A stretch of 34,846 nucleotides of DNA from Bacteroidales bacterium (GTDB lineage Bacteria > Bacteroidota > Bacteroidia > Bacteroidales > Muribaculaceae). Positions 8,653 through 16,354 of this stretch are shown here, piece after piece (position 1 is the stretch's first letter; each line of letters begins with the position of its first letter). The stretch is taken from NCBI GenBank assembly GCA_910575615.1, contig CAJTEX010000027.1, positions 1 to 34,846 on the forward strand. Direction: 5' to 3'. Below the pieces are notes generated by a model, which did not search any database, was not told the DNA's origin, and worked only from the letters and a program-made list of their open reading frames with translations. A program made the translations under genes and the position numbers.

Positions 8653-9627
8653 TTACACACTTCTGCCTCTTTTTCTCTTTTGGCGGCGTTTCATCTCGTT
8701 GATGAATGCCTCTTCTTCCGGGTCGTAGGCAGGTCCGACTTGGAAGAGACCACCGAGTGCATTGCCGAGTCCTTCGACCATATCGGCACCGGCTTCAAGC
8801 ACTTTGTCGACTGCACTTGGTTCCTGTTTAGGCTGCTGAAGCATAGGTTTCGGCGAGGGCGATGTCGGCTGGGACTGTCGGTTTTTATTCCGGTTAAGAG
8901 CCTTGCAGATGACATCGTAGGAGCATCTGCCGTTGCGGTCAACCTGCGAAGCCTTGAACTTTTGCCCGTCCTTGAAGTAGGAAAGACCATCGACTTCGGT
9001 AGAACCACGTCGGAATTTTTTCCTTACTGTTACACCTTTTTGTGCGAGTTCGCGCTGAAAAGTAGTCCAGTCCTTTGCCGATCTTTTGGCGGCTTGAACG
9101 GCGAGATAAATCTCCTGTCGGATTTTCGGCCGTCCTTTCAAACTTTGGGTTTTCACGTTGTCTTTGTTCTCACCATAGGTCAGACCATACTTTTGTTTCA
9201 TCTCGTCGCATATCTCGTTGTTGCGATAATATTCGAAACTGTCACTTACACATTTGCCGTCATTGTCCACCCGATTATAGACGATGTGGCAGTGCGGATG
9301 CTCCTTATCAAGATGCCGGGCTATGATAAACTGGGTGTTTTTAATGCCCATTTTATCCATATATTCCAGCGCAAGTGTCACCATAAATTCATCGCTCATG
9401 CGCTCCGCGTCTTTCGGAGAATAGGATAAAGAGATGTGTCCGCACCAGTGCTGAACCCTGCTGTTGAGATGTCGCTGACACTCAAAACCGTCGATAATAT
9501 CTTTCGGCGTGTCGGTCAACAGACCCTCGGAATAGAGCAGACGAGCCTCCTTATTTTTCTCTTTCAGCGCGAGAGCATACTCCACGCAGCCGGAAAAACA
9601 GCTGCCTTTAGTTATGCCTCCAATCAT
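8653..9627 (-). CDS. Relaxase/mobilisation nuclease (MobA/BmgA-like)
   Basis: Relaxases nick oriT and lead the transferred strand into the recipient. This 324-residue protein shows the family's three-histidine motif, H105-L-D-K-E-H110-P-H112-C-H114-I, and a Tyr near the N-terminus (Y17 in CVEYAL) placed like the nicking tyrosine. The N-terminal 200 residues form the relaxase domain; the C-terminal third is basic and Pro/Gln-rich, ending KRRQKRKRGRSV. The start overlaps the mobC gene by 20 bp, so the two are coupled. No transfer (tra) genes or coupling protein are in the window, so the element should be mobilisable rather than self-transmissible and would depend on a helper conjugative element. 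Confidence 0.92.
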   Translation of the reverse strand: MIGGITKGSCFSGCVEYALALKEKNKEARLLYSEGLLTDTPKDIIDGFECQRHLNSRVQHWCGHISLSYSPKDAERMSDEFMVTLALEYMDKMGIKNTQFIIARHLDKEHPHCHIVYNRVDNDGKCVSDSFEYYRNNEICDEMKQKYGLTYGENKDNVKTQSLKGRPKIRQEIYLAVQAAKRSAKDWTTFQRELAQKGVTVRKKFRRGSTEVDGLSYFKDGQKFKASQVDRNGRCSYDVICKALNRNKNRQSQPTSPSPKPMLQQPKQEPSAVDKVLEAGADMVEGLGNALGGLFQVGPAYDPEEEAFINEMKRRQKRKRGRSV

Positions 9628-9973
9628 AAGACAGTCTTGAATAAAGTGTTTTTATTTCCTTGCTCAGACCTTTGAGAGACCACTCCACGAGTTTGAAACC
9701 CGCTTCGTTTGCCTTCTTTGCAAGCTGATTCAGATTATTCGCCATGCTCCCGATCTGACGCAGAATCACCATATCATCGGGTGTGGCTACTGCCGTAACC
9801 TTGGCGTTGAGCAGAGCGTGGCGCCAGAAGTCGGATAGCTTTCTGCCGGATTTTAGACAGTTTTCCTGTACGGTCTGATACTGGTCTTCATTGAGCCTGA
9901 CACTGACAACGTATGACTTGCCGGACTTCTCGGTTGCTCCCGGAGGAGCTTTCTTTCTTCTTGTGAATGTCAT
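9608..9973 (-). CDS. mobC: Relaxosome accessory protein MobC
   Basis: MobC-family proteins bind oriT and help the relaxase open DNA. This 121-residue basic protein has an N-terminal ribbon-helix-helix-like stretch (about 20-55, SYVVSVRLNEDQYQTVQENC) and the MobC core (about 68-105) with IGSMANNLNQLAKKANEAG, a strong family signature. It overlaps the relaxase start by 20 bp. The start lies beside a 185-bp gap with inverted repeats, which is the likely oriT. Confidence 0.9.
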   Translation of the reverse strand: MTFTRRKKAPPGATEKSGKSYVVSVRLNEDQYQTVQENCLKSGRKLSDFWRHALLNAKVTAVATPDDMVILRQIGSMANNLNQLAKKANEAGFKLVEWSLKGLSKEIKTLYSRLSYDWRHN

Positions 9974-10158
9974 TGTCTTGGGATTTTGGAATTTGACATT
10001 GTGACCATCGGGAACGGACTCCAGCCGCCCGGTAACGGAGGATGCAAGGTCGGGAATGTTTACATTGCCAGTACCTTGCTATCCTCCTATTCCTTACAGA
10101 ATATCCGGATACCGGCGTTGCTGATGTCTTCGCCATTTTCACTGCCTTGGGGCAGTGG
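9974..10158. other. Candidate origin of transfer (oriT) region
   Basis: This 185-bp non-coding gap lies directly upstream of mobC and the relaxase, the usual oriT position in Bacteroides mobilisable elements. It contains an inverted repeat GCAAGGT (10044-10050) and ACCTTGC (10073-10079) around 22 nt, a TATCCGGATA palindrome (about 10102-10111), and a perfect 7-bp hairpin CACTGCC-TTGG-GGCAGTG (10140-10157) just after the stop of the DUF3408 gene. The last hairpin could instead end that transcript. The nick site cannot be placed by eye. Confidence 0.5.
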
Positions 10159-10569
10159 TCAGAACGATTTACTGATTAAGGTGAACCAGCCTTCATAGTT
10201 GGCGGCGTTATTGTCGAGATGTTCATTGATGATGTGCTCGACAAAGTTGCTGACGCTATAACCGGGACCGCCGAAGAATCGGGCAGTGCGTTCGACTCGG
10301 TCAAACGTCTCATTGCTGATTGCTACCTGATGCTTGTTGTCCTTGCCGAGTTTAATCGGGGCAAAGAAAGCGGTGCGGTAATCTTCGAGTTCGCTCTTGC
10401 GCTGCTTGGCGGTGGGGCGGGTTGACTTGGACTGAGCGGCTTCGCTCTGTTCAGCAATGGGCTGAACTTCGGGGTTGGTAGGATTTTCCATAGTTTCCGA
10501 GAAAATTGAATTGTTAGACATACCAGTCATTTCGGATGACTGAGGATTCGAGATTTTTGATTGTGCCAT
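10159..10569 (-). CDS. DUF3408-type element protein
   Basis: The 136-residue protein has a low-complexity N-terminus (about 1-50, Ser/Asn/Gln/Glu-rich) and a conserved C-terminal domain. The C-terminal pattern KLGKDNKHQVAISNETFDRVERTARFFGG then SVSNFVEHIINEHL is typical of DUF3408 proteins of Bacteroides conjugative and mobilisable elements, which resemble ribbon-helix-helix DNA-binding proteins. It sits between the toprim-like gene and the oriT region, with a single base between its start and the upstream stop. A role in DNA partition or relaxosome regulation fits the context but is unproven. Confidence 0.8.
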   Translation of the reverse strand: MAQSKISNPQSSEMTGMSNNSIFSETMENPTNPEVQPIAEQSEAAQSKSTRPTAKQRKSELEDYRTAFFAPIKLGKDNKHQVAISNETFDRVERTARFFGGPGYSVSNFVEHIINEHLDNNAANYEGWFTLISKSF

Positions 10570-10570
10570 T

Positions 10571-11356
10571 TCATTCAGATTTTAGTGAGCTTTCGCTCGG
10601 TTTGTATTCTTCGATGCCTACGAGTTCCAGCTGTAGTGCGTCAACAAGTTGCCGCAGTGCCGGATTTCGTTGCATCATTTGTTCAAGTATACCGTGTGGA
10701 GTCTGCTCGGCAATCAGGAAGTCTGCAATGTCGAGACCTTGGTCACGCTGCTCATCGGTAGCCATCTGTTCAAGCGATTCAAACAGAGTTGCCTTTATTC
10801 CCGAATCATTGAATAGCGACAGTCTCTTGCGCCAATCGTCTGTAGCGTTTAGGTCGGGTACCAGCATCACCTCTCTGCCTCGGAGTGCTTGGATTGCCTC
10901 GCGGTTGAGACAACTGCACTTGCCGCCTGTGGCGAGCCACAGATATTGCGGGAGGTAATGAGTCGCGAGCATTGCCGTCTTTTCACTCTCCACAATGGCA
11001 ACCGGCTTGTCGCGGATGTATGGGAGCAGGTGCTCACCGAAGAAACATTGGATTAACTTGAAGTCGGGCAGTTTCAACACCGAGTGTACCCAGTTGATGT
11101 GGGGGAACGGTTCCTGCACACGATGTCCGGTCAATCGGTTATACAGCATAATCTTACCACCACGGACATTGCCGTCAGCCGAGATTTGCCAGAATACTGT
11201 GGCACCTTGCCAATGCTTCGATGTGCCCACACGATACATTTCCATCAATCGTCGTGCTTCATCACTTCCAATTATCGCCGCCACGAAAGCAAAGAGATTG
11301 TTCCGGTCGTAGCCACGCATGGTGGCCGCCACCATTGCATCATCAATCCTGCTCAT
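10571..11356 (-). CDS. DUF6371/toprim-like primase-associated protein
   Basis: This 261-residue protein matches the DUF6371/toprim-like proteins that accompany DUF3987 helicase-like proteins in Bacteroides mobile elements. Visible features are RRLMEMYRVGTSKHW near 36-50, the toprim-like KPVAIVESEKTAMLA (about 117-131; the Glu is the expected catalytic residue) and a second acidic site VMLVPDLNATDDW (about 159-171). Toprim folds handle DNA strands in primases and topoisomerases, so a role in priming element replication is likely. The start overlaps the end of the DUF3987 frame by 14 bp. The gene looks intact, whereas its DUF3987 partner is frameshifted. Confidence 0.8.
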   Translation of the reverse strand: MSRIDDAMVAATMRGYDRNNLFAFVAAIIGSDEARRLMEMYRVGTSKHWQGATVFWQISADGNVRGGKIMLYNRLTGHRVQEPFPHINWVHSVLKLPDFKLIQCFFGEHLLPYIRDKPVAIVESEKTAMLATHYLPQYLWLATGGKCSCLNREAIQALRGREVMLVPDLNATDDWRKRLSLFNDSGIKATLFESLEQMATDEQRDQGLDIADFLIAEQTPHGILEQMMQRNPALRQLVDALQLELVGIEEYKPSESSLKSE

Positions 11357-12786
11357 CGGTAGTAACTTTGTTAGCGGAGTAACACGACAGCTTCTTATAC
11401 CACCCTTGGCGTATGCGACGGAAGAGAGTGTTGAGATTGCGGGTGAGGAACATCTTGAATGTGTGGTCTTTCATCCCGAACCGCTCGGCTATACGGATGC
11501 CGTCGGCGGTTGAAAATTCCTCGGTGAGATGCTCATACACGGTGCGGTGCAGTTCATTCAATTTCTCTTCGCTGATGCAGGTGAGTACACTGAGCGCGTT
11601 GCCCCGGAAGTATTCAGCCAATTCTATCGCTCTGGCCACGTCATCATCTTCGATGTCCGAGGGGCGCGGTTCTTCCTCGCTGACAGCCCAGCGAACCAAT
11701 CGGAGTATCAGGCAGAACCGGAGTACATAGATTTCGAGCTTGCAGAAGAAACTGACCACATTGTCGCTCATCTCATTATCGCATAGCGCGGCGTTCTCAT
11801 GTTGCCACTCATAGAGTCTGCGTTTGGCATCCGCAGTGAACCGCATGACAGTGGGTATTGGCTCTTTCTCCTCGTTGACCACACATTCTACCGAAAGAAG
11901 CCGGTTGAGTATGCGTTCCCATTCACGGTCGAGATTGTCGCGCACTTCATCCTCGTTCCATCTCGGTTTGCCGTTGCTCTTGGTCATAGCAAAGAGTATG
12001 CGGTCAATGACCACGAAGTAGGGCGAAGCTTGACTGAGCCAACCCGTTGGCGGCTCTCTCACCGTTGGCAAGTTCGGTGAGCAGACGTTTCTGGATTGTT
12101 CCGACCACCGAAATGAACGGACGCTTGATGAAGATGGAGTTCTGACAATTCTTGCGGTCAGACATAGTTGTGCTGCCGTTGAAAGCCGAAAGCCAGAATT
12201 GTTCTTCCGAGCCGGTGTTGTAGCGGGTGAAGTTCTTGAACCATGCCGACAACTCATCAACCCAAAGGCATAAGCCACGGGGATTATGGGAGTGAATGGC
12301 ACTCAGACCCTCCTGCGTCACGTCCGACACGAGGTATCGCAGACGCTTAGGCTCTTTCGGGAATTCATCCAGTCCGACACTGATGCGTTCCTTACGACTC
12401 ATAGCCACAGCCTGCTGATACTCGCAATGTTTTTTCTGAAACTCCTGATTGTTTTTCCAGTCGGCATTGACAAGCGGTCGCATCACGAATGTAAGTGGGT
12501 GTGACTTGCAATCTCCGGGACGTCCGACAATCGCTATATACACGATTGCCGATTCCTGCCAGTTGCGTTTCACTTCGATTCGGTGGGTATTGCCGATTGC
12601 CACGGATATGGCGGCAATCATAGCCGATGCCGTGTAGTCAATCGGAAATCCGCAGGTGGTGTTGAGTTCGAGGATAATCCGTTGCATCTTGGCGGGGAAC
12701 ACCTGCACCGGGAAATCACTGTCGGATGTCTTGGCGTGATTCATCAACGCGCTGATCACAGAGTCCGGGGTAATATTCTTTTCCAT
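11343..12786 (-). pseudogene. DUF3987 helicase-like replication protein, frameshifted
   Basis: Two frames together make one DUF3987 protein of about 480 codons. The N-terminal part (12786 to about 12042) has the P-loop-like GRPGDCKSHPL and ends in frame at GERAANG. The C-terminal part (from about 12010 down to 11343) resumes in another frame with VIDRILFAM. Family members read NGFIDRILF-like across this join. The two halves are separated by an extra stretch of about 31 nt (12011-12041), one more than a multiple of three. Read straight through, the first frame stops at 12004. DUF3987 proteins usually serve replication of mobile elements with a toprim partner, which is the next gene here. An assembly error is possible but unlikely for an insertion this size. 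Confidence 0.75.
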
Positions 12787-12790
12787 AGGC

Positions 12791-13177
12791 TCAGAAATTA
12801 TAGCCCCCTCGGGGACGGCGTTTCATACCGGCAGTGATGGCCGCTGCTGTTTCGGCAAGGGAAGGAGCGGCGGAGTGTTTGCGACCGCCTTCAATCCATG
12901 CATAGATTTCGTCCTCATAGAAATAGAGGAGCTTGCCGCGCTTGTAGCTCGGAATGGGGTCATTCGGAGCCTTGACCGCGCGGTAGAGGGTCGAAAGTGA
13001 CTTGCCGATTATCTGGCAAGCCTCTTTCGCATACACGAGTCTGCGTGAAGGCTTGGACTGCTTGGAGTGGCCGGCGATGCCTGCCTTTTCAAGCAGGTCA
13101 AGCACTCGGTCGAGTTTCTCGGAGAGACCGCTTACCACATGTGGCAGCTGGTCGAAAGTTGGTGTTGATGTTTCCAT
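12791..13177 (-). CDS. Helix-turn-helix (excisionase-like) DNA-binding protein
   Basis: The 128-residue protein has an N-terminal helical segment (about 10-35, LPHVVSGLSEKLDRVLDLLEKAG) and a HTH_17/MerR-like domain (about 48-95) with RLVYAKEACQIIGKSLSTLYRAV, then the wing YKRGKLLYFYEDEIYAWIEGG. Proteins like this lie first in the DUF3987 to toprim to mob operon of Bacteroides mobilisable elements and act as excision or operon regulators. The stop is 4 bp before the DUF3987 start. An inverted repeat CGGTTTTA/TAAAACCG (13185-13192 and 13209-13216) lies just upstream of the start and could be its operator or a leader hairpin. Confidence 0.85.
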   Translation of the reverse strand: METSTPTFDQLPHVVSGLSEKLDRVLDLLEKAGIAGHSKQSKPSRRLVYAKEACQIIGKSLSTLYRAVKAPNDPIPSYKRGKLLYFYEDEIYAWIEGGRKHSAAPSLAETAAAITAGMKRRPRGGYNF

Positions 13178-13467
13178 TTCAGTACGGTTTTAAATTGTTT
13201 TACGGAAATAAAACCGCACTGATTGAAAGTGAGTTGTCAGTGTCATACGGACACCTTGAAATAACCGAAAATAACCTCATTTGAGTCTGTAAACTGTTGA
13301 GTATCAATCCAGGCTGAGCATAAACTTTTTGATTGGTGATTAAATGAATTTTTGAGTGATTTTATGGTTAGGATTACAGATAACCTAAATTTAAGCGATC
13401 TTGACTTAATGCAATATTAAGTTGTTCGATGTCGGGTTTGATGTAATGATGTAAGTTTAGACAAAAT
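13178..13467. other. Divergent intergenic region, mob operon leader
   Basis: These 290 bp separate the leftward replication/mobilisation operon from the rightward higBA locus. The segment is AT-rich with no credible reading frame. It holds the inverted repeat CGGTTTTA/TAAAACCG next to the HTH gene start. I see no confident -7 box for the leftward operon. The higBA promoter and operator occupy the bases immediately to the right. Confidence 0.6.
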
Positions 13468-13511
13468 AAACTTCACAAATTTGTGAAGTTTGAGAACTTT
13501 TTATATCTTTG
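13468..13511 (+). promoter_or_regulatory. higBA promoter with palindromic operator
   Basis: A perfect 24-bp palindrome (13468-13491; AAACTTCACAAA followed at once by its reverse complement) covers a TTTG -33 box (13480-13483). TATCTTTG (13504-13511) lies 20 nt further on and matches the TAnnTTTG -7 box. An operator on top of the -33 element is the layout expected for autorepression by HigA, alone or with HigB. The toxin gene starts 18 bp beyond the -7 box. Confidence 0.7.
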
Positions 13512-13528
13512 CATCGTAATAGAATTAT

Positions 13529-14075
13529 ATGATAGTCGAATTTGAAGAAGAGTATTTAAGAGACCTCTATACGATAGGTGTTAGTAACGACAAAAAACGT
13601 CGTTACAGAATTGACGTAATCAAACGTTATAAACGAGGAATCGATTACTTGAAATGGGCATCTCGCAAAGAGGACTTATTTCGTATTATTGCTGTCCGGT
13701 AAAAAAAGACAAAATCATATATTCTCTACAAATATAATAAGTTACACCTGTTTTACGAAAAAGGGCTTGTCATTTGAGGCGATGTGAAATTGGTAGCATT
13801 AAGCATCAAAAAGCCCTTAAAAGACATCTATACGAGTCTGTTTCATGCTGTATGAGATAAAAATAGTCCATTTCCTATCATGTCAAAGTTTTACCGGACA
13901 GCAATAATTTCGTATCAACTCTTTGAATTTTGAGGCATTAAAAGGAAATAAAGTTGGACGGTTTTCTATTCGGGTGAACGATCAGTATCGAATAGAGTTT
14001 ACCATGCGAGAAACTACTGAAGAGCCGATTTTGACTATCTGTAATATTGTTGAACTCTCAAACCATTACGATTGA
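13529..14075 (+). pseudogene. higB: HigB/RelE-type toxin gene split by a MITE
   Basis: HigB toxins are RelE-fold ribonucleases that cut mRNA on ribosomes. Removing the 220-bp insert (13687-13906) and one copy of the 9-bp duplication restores a 105-residue frame starting MIVEFEEEYL. It crosses the join as KEDLFRINSLNFEALKG and ends RIEFTMRETTEEP...ICNIVELSNHYD. That C-terminal part carries the conserved HigB core. As it stands, translation stops 57 codons in, at TAA inside the insert, so the toxin should be inactive. The stop of the original frame lies 1 bp before the higA start. The rest of the toxin frame has no other defect, so the insertion is probably recent. Confidence 0.88.
13687..13906. 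mobile_element. 220-bp MITE with 18-bp terminal inverted repeats
   Basis: The ends are exact inverted repeats, TATTGCTGTCCGGTAAAA (13687-13704) and its reverse complement (13889-13906). The flanks are exact direct repeats, ATTTCGTAT (13678-13686 and 13907-13915), a 9-bp target duplication; with the boundaries shifted it could be read as 7-8 bp. Inside there is only a short internal inverted repeat (AAGGGCTT near 13761 and AAGCCCTT near 13811) and no transposase frame. It must have been moved in trans by an IS with the same ends. A long duplication of this size suggests an IS4-like parent, but the family is not identified. Confidence 0.92.
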
Positions 14076-14076
14076 T

Positions 14077-14421
14077 ATGATTACATTACAAGGCGTTGCT
14101 CCGGACATGATAGCTAACAATCTTACTCCGTTTGAACCCACTCATCCTGGAGAACTTATCCGAGATGAACTTGAGGCAAATAGTCTTACTCAGGCAAAAC
14201 TCGCCGAGAGTATAGGTGTAAAGCCTTCTCTGCTTAATGAGATAATCAAAGGGAAGAGAGGGGTTAATACCGAAATAGCTTTACTTATAGAAGCGGCATT
14301 GAATATTCCGGCTGATTTATTGCTTAATCTACAAAGTGATTATAATATGCATATGGCGAAGTCAGACGCATCTTTCATGAAGCGTCTTTCTTCAATTCGT
14401 AATATTGCGGCAGTGTTGTAA
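14077..14421 (+). CDS. higA: HigA-type XRE antitoxin
   Basis: The 114-residue antitoxin neutralises HigB and represses its own operon. It has the HigA/VapI signature PTHPGELIRDELEANSLTQ followed by an XRE helix-turn-helix (about 34-64, KLAESIGVKPSLLNEIIKGKRG). An in-frame ATG at 14047 lies inside the toxin gene; I prefer 14077 because it follows the toxin stop by 1 bp and starts the family-like MITLQGVAP. The gene is intact although its toxin gene is broken. The MITE lies between the promoter and higA, so its expression may now be altered. Confidence 0.9.
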   Translation: MITLQGVAPDMIANNLTPFEPTHPGELIRDELEANSLTQAKLAESIGVKPSLLNEIIKGKRGVNTEIALLIEAALNIPADLLLNLQSDYNMHMAKSDASFMKRLSSIRNIAAVL

Positions 14422-14436
14422 AGTATTGATTTTTGA

Positions 14437-14961
14437 ATGATATTTATTGAAACAGGCCGATTGATTCTTCGCTCGTGGAAACCGGGGGATTTACCTTTCT
14501 TCGCCGAGATGAACAAGGACTCACGTGTTATGCGCTATTTCCCGGCAACACTGAGTGATGCTGAGACAGAGGCTTTCTACAATCGTATTCAGAATGAGTT
14601 TGACTCTAAAGGCTGGGGATTATATGCAGTGGAAATAAAATCCACAGGTGAGTTTATCGGATATGTTGGACTGCATGAGATTAGTTTCGATGCAGACTTC
14701 ACTCCCGGAATCGAAATAGGGTGGCGTCTTGCCGCTGATTATCACAATCAGGGATATGCAACCGAAGCCGCCAAAGCTGTGCTAAGTCTGGCAAAGAGTG
14801 TGGGGATTGAAAGGCTGTTTTCTTTCACTGCTAAGATAAATGCACCGTCAGAGCGTGTGATGCAAAAGATTGGAATGGTAAAGGCCGGAGAGTTCATGCA
14901 TCCTAATCTGTTGGATGATTCTCCGCTGTGTGTTCATGTGCTTTATAAGATTGATTTATAA
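14437..14961 (+). CDS. GNAT acetyltransferase (RimJ/RimL-like)
   Basis: The 174-residue protein is a GNAT-fold acetyltransferase of the RimJ/RimL type, using acetyl-CoA to acetylate an amine, often a protein N-terminus or an antibiotic. The pattern is typical: ETGRLILRSWKPGDLPFFAEMNKD at the N-terminus, IGYVGLHEI in the core beta strands, and the acetyl-CoA region GYATEAAKAVLSLAKSVGIERLFSFTAKINAPSERVMQKIGM split over residues about 109-150. It starts 15 bp after higA on the same strand and may be read from the same promoter. The substrate is unknown. It looks intact and is followed 6 bp later by a broken kinase-like gene. Confidence 0.88.
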   Translation: MIFIETGRLILRSWKPGDLPFFAEMNKDSRVMRYFPATLSDAETEAFYNRIQNEFDSKGWGLYAVEIKSTGEFIGYVGLHEISFDADFTPGIEIGWRLAADYHNQGYATEAAKAVLSLAKSVGIERLFSFTAKINAPSERVMQKIGMVKAGEFMHPNLLDDSPLCVHVLYKIDL

Positions 14962-14967
14962 GCCGCA

Positions 14968-15448
14968 ATGAAGAAAGTTATTGTAATCGGCTGTCCCGGA
15001 GCAGGCAAGAGCACATTTTCTCGCAAACTTGCTGCTAAGACCGGATTGCCGCTGCATTATCTTGACATGATCTGGCATCGGGCTGACCGAACGGTAATCG
15101 GACGAGAAGAGTTTGACAAGCGGTTAGACAAACTTGTAAAGGAAGATGAATGGATTCGGTAATTATGCGCGAACACTTCCTGTACGTCTTGCTCATTGCG
15201 ACACGGTGTTCTTTTTCGACATACCGTTGGAGCTGTGCATCGAGGGAGCGAAGTAGCGGCTTGGTAAGGAGCGTGTCGATATGCCGTGGGTGGACGATGA
15301 ACTGGATCCAGAATTCCTGCAATGGATTATAGATTTCTCTCGTGATGTCATTCCTGAAATTGAGCATCATCTGAGAGACTTTGATAAGACCGTAGTTCGT
15401 TTCCATTCAAGGGAAGAGGCCGACGAATTTATAGAATCGTTGAAATGA
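14968..15448 (+). pseudogene. Decayed P-loop (adenylate-kinase-like) NTPase
   Basis: The gene starts with a clear P-loop, VIVIGCPGAGKSTFSRKLA, then LPLHYLDMIWHRADRT, as in small topology-modulation/adenylate-kinase-like NTPases. The frame stops after DEWIR at 15162. The family continues WIIDGNY at this point, and a frame shifted by a 5-nt deletion reads GNYARTLPVRLAHCDTVFFFDIPLELC. It then meets an in-frame TAG (about 15253) before resuming RLGKERVDMPWVDDELDPEF and running to the TGA at 15446. Two independent lesions mean the protein is dead. The intact form would be about 160 residues. It trails the GNAT gene by 6 bp, so the two were once co-transcribed. Confidence 0.85.
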
Positions 15449-15498
15449 AAAAGCGGATTGCTCTGACATGGGTGTCAGTGTTATCCTCCTAATACTGA

Positions 15499-15515
15499 GT
15501 ATTTGAGACAAATAC
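15499..15515 (+). terminator. Small hairpin after the kinase remnant
   Basis: GTATTTG and CAAATAC form a perfect 7-bp stem with a 3-nt AGA loop about 50 bp after the pseudogene stop. It has no T-run, so it is at most a weak terminator or transcript end. The rest of the 150-bp gap up to 15597 shows nothing else clear. Confidence 0.35.
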
Positions 15516-15597
15516 AGTCCCTGTCACTCTAATCACGCAATAATCTAAAATGAACCGTCGTTATAAACGCAATATTAGATATGTAATTAGATAAGAT

Positions 15598-16279
15598 ATG
15601 AGTACACTGGAAAATGAATTGAAAAGATTTAATCCTGATTCGGAAGCAGAACTTGATATCCATTTTATGAGGTTATCAAAGGCATTCCTTTATGGTGGTT
15701 ATATCTCGGTGTCTGATTACAAAGAAGAGCGATATAAAATTTTTATTCGCACAGTCGAGTTCTATTGTCATTATGAGGGAGACAAGAAAGATTTGCCCAA
15801 AGACCCGATTGTGTATCATCGTAATGGACACTATGTCGAAGGGGAAGTGCCTTATTTCCCATTAATGTCATTCCATGCACATGCCTCGGGATATGACATT
15901 ACTTTTGAGAACCCAGAACTAGAACTTCGTTCTTCAGCGTTAATTCGTGCGTATGAAGTGTATGATGTGCTGCAAAAGACGTTTCTACACTATGATCGGA
16001 AAAAGAAATTATTCGTCAGTTGTAATGATTCTAAAGATAGAGTGAATAAACAATCAACCTATCTATATGACTTCATAAATGGGTTTGGTGGCGACAAAAT
16101 CAAATGGGTTGACTCCTATTACAGAACAGCATCAAGAATTGAATCCCGCTCAACGTCAAAACGTGTATAAATACGATTTGCACGAGAATAAGATTGTAGA
16201 TGCAAACGGTAAGTACATCAAGGACGATCGAAAGTGGAGTTTTACGCGTTTAGATGAAATCGAAAATATTCCGGATTAG
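15598..16279 (+). pseudogene. Unknown protein with probable late frameshift
   Basis: I do not recognise the family. The main frame (15598-16170, 190 residues) starts MSTLENELKRFNPDSEAELD and is acidic and soluble-looking, with aromatic-rich segments (FYCHYEGDKKDLPKDPIVYHRNGHYVEG split over about 55-83) and no membrane helix. Its last 15 or so residues (RTASRIESRSTSKRV) look out of frame. The other frame from about 16100 reads ITEQHQELNPAQRQNVYKYD and continues coding-like to 16279. A loss of about two A residues in the A-rich stretch near 16100 would explain this, with an original product of about 225 residues. The two-frame reading is inference from amino-acid character. The short form may still be expressed. 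Confidence 0.6.
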
Positions 16280-16327
16280 GTTTGCCGTTTTGGATACGGT
16301 TTGCCGTCAGTCTTGTCCCTAACTTTG
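16279..16327 (+). promoter_or_regulatory. Promoter and direct repeats before the deiminase gene
   Basis: TAACTTTG (16320-16327) matches the -7 box and lies 27 bp before the deiminase ATG. Upstream is a direct repeat, GGTTTGCCGT at 16279-16288 and 16298-16307, offset 19 bp. No TTTG is found at the usual 20-nt spacing, so activation may be needed. AraC-family activators bind direct half-sites about two helical turns apart, and an AraC-type gene lies 1.5 kb downstream. The link is inference. Confidence 0.45.
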
Positions 16328-16354
16328 CAGTGTTTAACTTAAACACCGTAAGTT

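Noticed and set aside
8647-9429. A 260-codon rightward frame opposite the relaxase gene
   Set aside because: The opposite strand encodes a relaxase with its three-histidine motif intact; the antisense frame has no recognisable features.
14047-14076. Upstream ATG of higA at 14047
   Set aside because: It lies inside the original toxin frame; the ATG 1 bp after the toxin stop fits the usual higBA layout.
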